Source of the DNA: JAAZFF01 sp964405775
GTDB lineage: Bacteria; Verrucomicrobiota; Kiritimatiellia; RFP12; UBA3636
DNA length: 22,152 bases
Direction of reading: 5' to 3'
NCBI GenBank assembly: GCA_964405775.1
Contig: CAYOPG010000034.1
Location: forward strand, 1 to 22,152
The notes beneath the pieces were generated by a model. It was not told the origin of the DNA, made no database searches, and saw nothing but the letters and a program-made list of their open reading frames with translations. This document shows, piece by piece, positions 13,453 through 20,233 of the stretch (position 1 is the first letter of the stretch; each line of letters starts with the position of its first letter). A program made the position numbers and the translations under genes.

Positions 13453-15093
13453 GTGTTTATCATAAAGTTCAACAACATGATCCGCAACAAGTGGATATGG
13501 GGCTTTTTCGCAGTAATCGTGGTGATCGCCTTTGCGGCGGGCGATTTTTTCTCTACCTCTAAACAGGAAAGCGAGCGGGTGGTCAATTCACTCGACGGCG
13601 AACCAGTGTCAGAGAGCGAGTATTCGACGGTTTTCAGGATGGTGGATTTTGAAGCCAGAACAATGGGCGCTAAGTTTGACAACTTGGAGCGCGAAGTCTG
13701 GAGAAGGCTTGCTGCCCTCAAGGCCGCGAAGGAAATCGGGCTGACTGTCGGCGACCATGAGCTGGCGAGCGCTATTCGAAGCGATCCGCGTTTTGCAGAT
13801 GATACCGGCGTATTCAATGCCGGAAACTACAATTTGGCATTGCAGCAGCTAGGTATTGACGGCGCTTCATACGACAAGATGATACGCATGATGCTTTTGT
13901 TGCGCGGACTGCAGTCGGTCGTAAGCTCCGCAACGTGGATTCCGCCAGCCAGTCTGGACGAAGTGGCAAGAGGATACACAGACACATTCACTTTAACTAC
14001 AGCAGTGCTTTCCAATTCCTATAACGCAGCTGAAATGGAGGTTTCGGAGGAGGACGTCAAGGCTTTCTACGACAAAAACGGAGATAGTTTCTCTCTTCCT
14101 GAAATGCGTCAGGTGGTGTATTCTGTTTTCAAGGCAGAGGATTTTGTCGAATTCGTCGAAGTGCACGAAGACGAAATACTCGACTACTACGACTCTAACA
14201 TGGCGCTTTTCGTGAGCACAGACACCAATGGGGTCGAGAGAACCGCCCCTCTTGAAGAGGTTCGTGCCGATATCGAGGCTGATTTGGCAAATGAAACCGC
14301 CAAAATAGAGGCTTACCGTGCCGCAGTGAATTTTGCCGACTTGTTCTATACAAACCGCAACGAGTCGCTTACTTTCGAGCAGGGCGCCGCAACGTACGGT
14401 CATGAAGTTGTAACAAGCCGTCTGTTTTCAGCATCCTCAACGCCCGTATCAGTCGGCGGTTCGCCTGCTTTTGTTGACGAGGCGTTCGCATTATCGGAAG
14501 AGAATAGGTTCAGCGACGCCGTTGAGGCGGGTTCTGAATCCTACGTAATGGGATTTTACACGAACATTGCAGCACACGTGCAGCCATACGAGGAAGTCGC
14601 GACACTGGCTGCTGCCGCGGCTAGAGCGGATGCGGCTTCCTCCGCGTTCAACTCTGCAGTGGAAAAGGTTTTTGATGCTTTTATATCTGGAATTGAGGAC
14701 GGGAAGGATTTCCATACGGTCGCAGAGGAACAGAAGCTCACAGTTAGCACCAACTTCGTTTTCACTACTGCCGATGCATATAGTGAAAACCCGATCCCCG
14801 GTGCAAAAGATATAGCAAAGATAATGAGCGGCATGGGAGATGGCGAGTTTTCCAAAACACCGGTCGAAGTGCCTGGCGGTGCGCTTTTCTTTCAGGTTGT
14901 CGAACGTAACGAGGGCGACCCCATGATGTTCAACGCTATCAAACGCCAAAGTGCCAGTGGCATGATGTCTGATCTCGGCCCCTTGACTTGGGAAGCATGG
15001 CTCGAATACAACTTAATGAAACGCGATCCTGTCACCAGTATCCCCATTGAAGTCGGATCGGATGCTGGATTGGATGACGAATACGCGGAGTAA
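13453..15093 (+). CDS. PpiD-like membrane-anchored periplasmic folding protein
   Basis: A 546-residue protein starting at GTG 13453, with AGAGGA about 9 bases upstream; no ATG start would include the membrane anchor. One N-terminal membrane helix (about residues 13-33, WIWGFFAVIVVIAFAAGDFF) is followed by the SurA_N/PpiD helical domain: VNSLDGEPVSESEYSTVF, WRRLAALKAAKEIGLTVGDHELASAI and the FNAGNYNLALQQLGIDGASYDKMIR block typical of PpiD. E. coli PpiD (623 residues) carries a parvulin domain in the middle. Here that region (about 215-330) shows no GG-x-LG motif, so isomerase activity is doubtful. A second parvulin-like region may lie near 415-500. It probably acts as a chaperone at the periplasmic face of the translocon. 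The rex gene starts 40 bp later. Confidence 0.82.
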   Translation: MFIIKFNNMIRNKWIWGFFAVIVVIAFAAGDFFSTSKQESERVVNSLDGEPVSESEYSTVFRMVDFEARTMGAKFDNLEREVWRRLAALKAAKEIGLTVGDHELASAIRSDPRFADDTGVFNAGNYNLALQQLGIDGASYDKMIRMMLLLRGLQSVVSSATWIPPASLDEVARGYTDTFTLTTAVLSNSYNAAEMEVSEEDVKAFYDKNGDSFSLPEMRQVVYSVFKAEDFVEFVEVHEDEILDYYDSNMALFVSTDTNGVERTAPLEEVRADIEADLANETAKIEAYRAAVNFADLFYTNRNESLTFEQGAATYGHEVVTSRLFSASSTPVSVGGSPAFVDEAFALSEENRFSDAVEAGSESYVMGFYTNIAAHVQPYEEVATLAAAAARADAASSAFNSAVEKVFDAFISGIEDGKDFHTVAEEQKLTVSTNFVFTTADAYSENPIPGAKDIAKIMSGMGDGEFSKTPVEVPGGALFFQVVERNEGDPMMFNAIKRQSASGMMSDLGPLTWEAWLEYNLMKRDPVTSIPIEVGSDAGLDDEYAE

Positions 15094-15133
15094 TCCGCGC
15101 CTAACGCCGCAACAACTGGCACAAGGGTTTTCA

Positions 15134-15802
15134 ATGGCCAGATTCAAAGTCCCCAATACCCCATCTATAAGGCGTATGCCCACGTATCTGCACAAGTTGA
15201 TGCAGATGCGTGACGAAGGACAGGAATTCGCCTCGACCACTGTGGTTGCGGATTACATGAATCTTGATCCAATCATCGTCCGAAAGGATTTTTCCTTGAC
15301 GGGACTGACCGGCATGCCTGGCGTAGGGTACAAAACCGCGGAGCTGATAGACGCCGTTAGGCATTATCTGGGCTGGGACAGGGAGCGCACAGCGTGCCTC
15401 GTGGGAGCCGGTTCTCTCGGCAACGCGCTGATAGGACACGATGAGTTCGCAGAGTACGGTCTGCGCATAACGCTCGTGTTCGATTCCGACCCCGCTAAAA
15501 TCGGGCGCGTCGTCCACGGGCGCGAGATCATGGACGTCCGCACGATGCGCAAGAAGGTCAAGGCGGCAAAACCGGACATAGCTGTGCTCTGCGTACCCTC
15601 ATCATGCGCACAGATGGTAGCAGATGAGCTAGTCAAAAGCGGTGTCAAGGCTTTCTGGAATTTTGCAAACGTCAGCTTAAGAATGCCGGACGGCATCTTG
15701 GTTCAGCGCGAGGTCATTGCCGGCGGGTTTGCAGTGCTTTCAGCCAAGTTGCTGCGCGGTGCCGGCGGCAAATCAGGCGACATGATGGCGGACTGCGATT
15801 GA
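15134..15802 (+). CDS. rex: Redox-sensing transcriptional repressor Rex
   Basis: A 222-residue Rex from ATG 15134, which follows AAGGG at proper spacing; the longer in-frame start at 15047 would overlap the PpiD-like gene. The N-terminal winged helix reads VPNTPSIRRMPTYLHKLMQM, then VVADYMNLDPIIVRKDFSLTG with the conserved R50-K51-D52. The NAD(H)-binding Rossmann domain has G91-A-G-S-L-G96, D117 in FDSDP, and IGRVVHGREI. The C-terminal block NFANVSLRMPDGILVQREV and the dimer-swapping helix GFAVLSAKL match the family. Rex releases DNA when NADH is high, so it should control fermentation or respiration genes. I found no convincing Rex operator in the window. The next gene begins 2 bp after its stop. 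Confidence 0.94.
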   Translation: MARFKVPNTPSIRRMPTYLHKLMQMRDEGQEFASTTVVADYMNLDPIIVRKDFSLTGLTGMPGVGYKTAELIDAVRHYLGWDRERTACLVGAGSLGNALIGHDEFAEYGLRITLVFDSDPAKIGRVVHGREIMDVRTMRKKVKAAKPDIAVLCVPSSCAQMVADELVKSGVKAFWNFANVSLRMPDGILVQREVIAGGFAVLSAKLLRGAGGKSGDMMADCD

Positions 15803-15804
15803 AC

Positions 15805-16524
15805 ATGGAAACGCCCGAGTTGTCATTTCCCGCCACCGACGGATTCAGCCAGATGGAGAATTGGGCCTTGTTTGTGTTGGAGGATGGAGTTTTAGCCAAG
15901 TGCCTGATACAAAAAGGGATTGCGCTCGAAAACGACACGGTTTGCATTCTTGATATCAACGACACCCCCGAGTTCGGGCGTTTTGCAGGTAGCTGCGGGG
16001 CGAACCGCCACGCATGCCATGCTTATTTTACGGGGTCATTCTCGCACATAGCCCAAGGGACAGACATTGAGAAACTGAAGGGGAACGAGGAGGCTGTCAA
16101 ACGTGCCCGCGCAGTGTTTTTGAAATGGACCGACGAAAACCAGCGGCGCATACAGACCCTGCGTATGCGATTTTCAGTCAGACGGGAGGCATTATCCGTA
16201 CATGTGAGCTGCCCTGAGTTCGTGGATCTGCACCCCGTCATTGACATACTTGAAAAACGCTTCCAGACAAAGGTGCGGCTCCAGATGATGTCGCCGCGAG
16301 ATATAGCGGGCGCCATCGGAGGGACGGGGCATTGCGGACTGTCGCTTTGCTGCAGTACAGGTGTATGCGGACGAACTTCGGTTGATTTGCGGATGGCGAA
16401 ACATCCTTCCGCGTACTCGTACGACTTCGCCGCCTCTGGTATTTGCGGCAAACTAAAGTGCTGTACTTGCTATGAAACTCATTCCGCCATGCCCGAGGCG
16501 AATTCCAGCGCGATAACCGAGTAG
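15805..16524 (+). CDS. PSP1-domain, RicT/YaaT-like Cys-rich protein
   Basis: A 239-residue protein from ATG 15805, two bases after the rex stop; a TTG at 15799 would overlap rex by 4 bp and cannot be excluded. It carries the PSP1 domain: FGRFAGSCGANRHACHAYF near the start, FLKWTDENQRRIQTLRMRFSVRREALSVHV, then the RicT signature GHCGLSLCCSTGVCGR and SGICGKLKCCTCYE. Conserved Cys are C177, C182, C183, C188, C214, C219, C220 and C222. In Bacillus RicT (YaaT) joins RicA and RicF in a complex holding [4Fe-4S] clusters that steers RNase Y-dependent mRNA processing; in other phyla its role is less clear. The pairing with rex suggests redox-linked gene control. Its final 46 bp overlap the convergent gene on the other strand. 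Confidence 0.85.
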   Translation: METPELSFPATDGFSQMENWALFVLEDGVLAKCLIQKGIALENDTVCILDINDTPEFGRFAGSCGANRHACHAYFTGSFSHIAQGTDIEKLKGNEEAVKRARAVFLKWTDENQRRIQTLRMRFSVRREALSVHVSCPEFVDLHPVIDILEKRFQTKVRLQMMSPRDIAGAIGGTGHCGLSLCCSTGVCGRTSVDLRMAKHPSAYSYDFAASGICGKLKCCTCYETHSAMPEANSSAITE

Positions 16525-17627
16525 GCGGTTGAAAGAACCGGGTCGTTTTCCCAGAAACGGCCGTTTTTGTTTATCCAACTGCCGTCTTTCTGCATCAACG
16601 AAATGACTTTGACAACAACCTCTTCGCGCCACTTGATATCGGCACCGCTTGCGCGAGGGATTTCTTCAAGCTTCGACGCGGACATCGCGCGCGCTATGAT
16701 GTTGTAGAAAAAATACAGTCCCTGCTCACCCATTCCCGGATTTTCCTCGAGGGTCCAGTGCTTCGAAGCCCAGTCGATTGCCGATGCGACTCTTGTATCG
16801 CTCTTCGAGAGGTTGCTGTGCAGCATCGAAAGGAGACCTGCATAAGTTATGCTGCCGTAGGAGCGCAGTACAACGCGTTCATTCTCCCCTGAGCCGATAG
16901 TCTCGTTGCCCGCTTTGGCGTCGTCTGGCGCATAGAAGAAACCTCCAGCGTTGTTCGTCCCGGAACTGGCATCGTTCTGCATTTTCAGAACGAAATCCAG
17001 CGCGGCGTCCCACGCGATATCGGCGCGTTTTGATCCATCCGGCCGCAAATCCTCCAGCGCTTGCGTACGGCGCATGGCGTCAAGAACGAAGTGGGTGTTC
17101 ATCATATCGGCGTACGCGCGGTCGTTATCCCGGTCATATCCGAAGCCTCCGCGGTATTCCGGATCATTCATTTCCTGCGACTCCGCAAGATAGGTGCGAG
17201 CCCCCAGCATAACCGGTTCGAGGCCGTCACGCCCCGTAGAATGCAAAGCTATGAGGCATATCGAGGTGTTGTAGGTTGCTAGACCCCCTCCCTTGCGGCC
17301 CGGGATTGGCGTGTATATACCACCATCTTGCTGGGCGCAGCCAAGCAGGAACTTGACACCCTTCTCAATGTTCAGCGCGTACTGCGGATCTCCGGAACCT
17401 GCCATAGCCCAGATTGCTAGGCCGGTCAAAGCGGGAAACTGCGGATTCGAAAATGAGCCATCCTCTTTTTGGTTTTCGGCGAGCCATTTGACGCCCTTAG
17501 CAACTGCGGCAGCGCCCTGTTTCGCGACCGCATCTTTTGAGGGAACAGCCTCTGGCGAGGGAATGTCGGTTTGGGCGGCAGCAAAAAATGCCGTTGCGGA
17601 AACGATAAGCGAAATTATTGTTTTCAT
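16479..17627 (-). CDS. Secreted prenyltransferase/squalene-oxidase-repeat protein, paralog 1
   Basis: The protein is 382 residues from ATG 17627, chosen because it begins a signal peptide (MKTIISLIVSATAFFAAAQ); an upstream TTG start would add 13 polar residues. The mature part is an alpha/alpha-barrel of the terpene cyclase type with repeats such as GVKWLAENQKEDGSFSNPQF, GVKFLLGCAQQDGGIYTP and MQKDGSWINKNGRFWENDP, plus GGFGYDRDNDRAYADMMNTHFVLDAM. It lacks the D-x-D-D acid motif of class II terpene cyclases, and export makes terpene synthesis unlikely. Similar exported proteins are common in PVC genomes and uncharacterised; glycan or protein binding is possible. It is last of four same-strand genes, 59 bp after its paralog. 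Its 3' end overlaps the PSP1-domain gene by 46 bp. Confidence 0.8.
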   Translation of the reverse strand: MKTIISLIVSATAFFAAAQTDIPSPEAVPSKDAVAKQGAAAVAKGVKWLAENQKEDGSFSNPQFPALTGLAIWAMAGSGDPQYALNIEKGVKFLLGCAQQDGGIYTPIPGRKGGGLATYNTSICLIALHSTGRDGLEPVMLGARTYLAESQEMNDPEYRGGFGYDRDNDRAYADMMNTHFVLDAMRRTQALEDLRPDGSKRADIAWDAALDFVLKMQNDASSGTNNAGGFFYAPDDAKAGNETIGSGENERVVLRSYGSITYAGLLSMLHSNLSKSDTRVASAIDWASKHWTLEENPGMGEQGLYFFYNIIARAMSASKLEEIPRASGADIKWREEVVVKVISLMQKDGSWINKNGRFWENDPVLSTAYSVIALEFASGMAE

Positions 17628-17653
17628 TGGATACCCGCGTGGATAAGTTTTTA

Positions 17654-17666
17654 TTGTTTCAAACAA
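17654..17666. promoter_or_regulatory. Perfect 13-bp palindrome between the two paralogs
   Basis: TTGTTT-C-AAACAA is a perfect inverted repeat with a single central base, 27 bp upstream of the paralog 1 start. It could be an operator or a small mRNA hairpin near the ribosome binding site. It is shorter than a Rex box and lacks its central A/T spacer. Confidence 0.3.
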
Positions 17667-17686
17667 AATTACTGAGAGTCGACATC

Positions 17687-18871
17687 CTAGTCAGTGATTC
17701 CGGCTGCGAACTCGAGGGCTAGAACCGAGTAGGCAGTTGAAAGGACAGGGTCGTTCTCCCAAAACCGGCCGTTTTTGTTCACCCAGCTTCCATCCTCGCG
17801 CATAAGAGATGAAACCTTTGTTATTACTTCGTGTGCCCAGCCTATTTCACCGCCTTTTTCACGAGGTATCGCGTCAAGCTCCGTCGCCGACATGGAGCGT
17901 GAGATCACGTTGTAGAAGAAATACAGCCCCTGATCGCCAACGCCTGGGTTTTCATCGAGCGTCCAGTGTTTCGCAGCCCAGTCCAAGGTCGAGCGAACAC
18001 GCGGATCCGTCCTGTCAATGTCGCAATAGACAAGCGCCAGAAGACCAGCGTATGTAATGCTGCCGTAAGACTTCATCACTATTTTTTCTTCGGATTGTTC
18101 GTCATTGGAGTCATCAGTCTTGGTTTTTGTTGTGCCCGCCTTGGCGTCTGCTGGGCTGTATACGAAGCCTCCGGCGTTATCACCGGTATCCGGCCCGTTG
18201 TGAAGGCTCTCCGCGAATTTGAGCGCAGCCTCCCAGTTAATGTCGGCGCGCTTCCCGCCTGCAAGGCGTTTGTCCTCATAATGCTGTGTTCTGCGCATTG
18301 CCTCCATTACGAAGTGCGTGTTCATTAGGTCGGCGTAACGGCGCGATCCGCCTGGATCGTAACCGAAACCTCCGCTAAACGAGTCGTCTCCTGTCAGCTG
18401 CGAGTTGGCCAGGAACGTGCGTGCGTTAAGTACAAGCTCCGTTATGTCGTCGCGCCCTGTCGCAGCTATTGCTGTAAGGCAGACGGCAGTGTTGTAGGTG
18501 CTCAGACCGCCGCCTTGACGCCCCGGAAGAGGAGTGTAGATTCCGCCGTCCGGCTGGGCCTTTGAGATTATGAAATCACCGCCGCGTTTAACTACGTTGG
18601 AGTAGGCCGGGTCTCCGGATGCGGCAACGGCCCACAGTGCGAGTCCGGAGAGTCCCGGATACTGGGCATTCGAGAACGAACCGTCGTCTTTTTGGTTGTC
18701 GGCCAACCATTTAACACCTTTAGCAATGTATGCCGCAGCCGCTTCCTTAGGAGAGGCTTTAGTTTCAACAACCGCTTTTCCCGGCACATTCTCGTCAGTG
18801 CCCGATGCAAGTGCGCCAGTAATAAAAAGTATGGCAATGATGCTAAAGATAGGGTTTGGACACTTTTTCAT
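17687..18871 (-). CDS. Secreted prenyltransferase/squalene-oxidase-repeat protein, paralog 2
   Basis: This 394-residue protein starts at ATG 18871 behind a strong AAGGAG. It has a signal peptide (MKKCPNPIFSIIAILFITGA, cleavage near ALASG) and no Cys at the cleavage site, so it is not an obvious lipoprotein. The alpha/alpha-barrel matches paralog 1 along its whole length, well over half identical by eye: GVKWLADNQKDDGSFSNAQY, GGIYTPLPGRQGGGLSTYNT, YADLMNTHFVMEAMRRTQ, KSYGSITYAGLLALV, HWTLDENPGVGDQGLYFFYN and WVNKNGRFWENDPVLSTAY. It carries an extra acidic loop (about residues 247-262, KTKTDDSNDEQSEEK) that paralog 1 replaces with GSGENE. Tandem duplication is the clear origin. It follows the histidine kinase by 114 bp and probably has its own promoter. 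The substrate or partner is unknown. Confidence 0.82.
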   Translation of the reverse strand: MKKCPNPIFSIIAILFITGALASGTDENVPGKAVVETKASPKEAAAAYIAKGVKWLADNQKDDGSFSNAQYPGLSGLALWAVAASGDPAYSNVVKRGGDFIISKAQPDGGIYTPLPGRQGGGLSTYNTAVCLTAIAATGRDDITELVLNARTFLANSQLTGDDSFSGGFGYDPGGSRRYADLMNTHFVMEAMRRTQHYEDKRLAGGKRADINWEAALKFAESLHNGPDTGDNAGGFVYSPADAKAGTTKTKTDDSNDEQSEEKIVMKSYGSITYAGLLALVYCDIDRTDPRVRSTLDWAAKHWTLDENPGVGDQGLYFFYNVISRSMSATELDAIPREKGGEIGWAHEVITKVSSLMREDGSWVNKNGRFWENDPVLSTAYSVLALEFAAGITD

Positions 18872-18979
18872 TCGTTTATCTCCTTATTTTTTACCGCTGC
18901 CAAGTTTTCATGAGCCACTTTCTTGTATGGCGGCGTGCTAAAACTTATAACGCCTCTCAGGCGATTTTTGTTCGCTCGA

Positions 18980-18988
18980 ATTATATCA
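18980..18988 (-). promoter_or_regulatory. Extended -10 promoter for the secreted paralogs, overlapping the kinase stop codon
   Basis: On the minus strand TGATATAAT is a perfect extended -10 (TGn-TATAAT). Its TGA is also the stop codon of the histidine kinase gene (18988-18986). No good -35 lies 16-18 bp upstream, which extended -10 promoters can tolerate. Transcription would start near 18973, giving a leader of about 100 nt containing a short hairpin (CGCCT/AGGCG, 18951-18963). Confidence 0.5.
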
Positions 18989-20233
18989 ATCAGCGCATTC
19001 TTGCTGATCCGGTTTGGTGGCGAATTCGGTTACTATCTCCCAGAAATCGGCGCGAGTGTACGGCTTAGCTAAGAATCGGGAATAGGAACCTTCCGGGAAC
19101 ACTTTACGCACCTTAGTCTCGGAATATCCCGACATTACGACAATTGGGATTTCGGGTTTAGCCTGAATGAATTTCTCCATAAGACCGACCGAAGAAACGC
19201 TCCCTATATTCGCATCAAGAAATACAATGTCTATTTCATCCTTATTGGCATCGAAGACGTTTACAGCCTCCTCGACACTGTTTGCCATAAAAGCGTTCAC
19301 TGCCATGGAGTCCAGCATTAAGGCGGAGCTGCGCAGGATCGCCTGATCGTCATCAAACACAAGAACGCAGGGCTTGCGATTTCCATATATGACGCATGAC
19401 TCGCGTGAGCTGCTGGACGAGGTACCTTGCTTCTCGTTGCCTAGTGGTTTTGAGATTTCCTTTGTGGCCGGAAACCAGGCTTCGAACCGGAATCCCCCTC
19501 CTTGGACAGATGAAATATTTATCCCTCCGCCCGCCATTTTAACCCTATCGCGTATGTTTGCAAGCCCTATGCCATGGCCGTATGTTTTAGTGGTGAAATT
19601 CGGCTGTAGCATATTGGCCAGTGTTTCCTCTGAAACGCCCTCCCCGTTGTCGCTGACGGAAACAACCACACCGTCTCCGTTTTGCGGATTGCAACCACAA
19701 GAGGCGAATCTGGAAACCGTCTCAGGTTCGATCCTCTCGTTAAAAACGGCTATCTCGATCATGCCGTTATCCTTGCCGGAGAGAGCCTCATCAGCGTTCT
19801 TAACTATATTGATGATCGCCTCAGTGAACAAGTCGGGATCTACCTTGATGTTGTGTAAAGCATCACCGGTCTTGACTTTTAGCAGGTTGCTTCTGGAGAC
19901 AACGCCCCGTATAAGCGGGAGGCAGTTGCCTATCAATTCGGCCGGTGCCGAGGGTACGCCGAATAACGCCCTGGAAGAGCCTTTTTCATCCATCATGTAA
20001 CCAGCGAGGGCGGACGCCCTCTTTACAGCAACAGTTACTGTCTCCAAAGCATCTCGCTCTGCTTTAGATGCGGATCGTCGGCCGAAACCGTGCGAGACCG
20101 TGTTCTGAATTATCAACAGAAGGTTGTTTATTTCGTGCGCTAATTCGGGACAAGATCGCTGAGTCTGATCGTTTGCCGAAGCCGCAGTTTGGGGTAAAGG
20201 ATTCCCTAAGGTTTCCAGATCGTCTTTATTCAT
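18986..20233 (-). CDS. Soluble hybrid histidine kinase with C-terminal receiver
   Basis: The protein is 415 residues from ATG 20233, which overlaps the upstream activator gene by 8 bp (ATGAATAA) and has AAGG upstream; the frame extends further but reads Arg-rich non-domain sequence. There is no membrane segment and no recognisable sensor domain, only about 25 residues before the H box ELAHEINN (H33, E34). The ATPase boxes are complete: N146 in IVKNADEAL, D195 in DNGEGV, FTTK and G219-H-G-I-G. A Ser-rich linker (about 270-276) joins a receiver domain with D294/D295, phospho-acceptor D340 in IVFLDANIG, S368 in VVMSGYS and K390 in FLAKPY. It resembles NtrB-type kinases and should phosphorylate the adjacent NtrC-type regulator. 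The attached receiver may tune or compete for the phosphate. The input signal is unknown. Confidence 0.9.
   Translation of the reverse strand: MNKDDLETLGNPLPQTAASANDQTQRSCPELAHEINNLLLIIQNTVSHGFGRRSASKAERDALETVTVAVKRASALAGYMMDEKGSSRALFGVPSAPAELIGNCLPLIRGVVSRSNLLKVKTGDALHNIKVDPDLFTEAIINIVKNADEALSGKDNGMIEIAVFNERIEPETVSRFASCGCNPQNGDGVVVSVSDNGEGVSEETLANMLQPNFTTKTYGHGIGLANIRDRVKMAGGGINISSVQGGGFRFEAWFPATKEISKPLGNEKQGTSSSSSRESCVIYGNRKPCVLVFDDDQAILRSSALMLDSMAVNAFMANSVEEAVNVFDANKDEIDIVFLDANIGSVSSVGLMEKFIQAKPEIPIVVMSGYSETKVRKVFPEGSYSRFLAKPYTRADFWEIVTEFATKPDQQECAD

Noticed and set aside
16479..18871. True squalene-hopene or terpene cyclases
   Set aside because: Both proteins carry signal peptides, are about 390 rather than 600 or more residues long, and lack the D-x-D-D catalytic motif, so only the repeat fold is shared.
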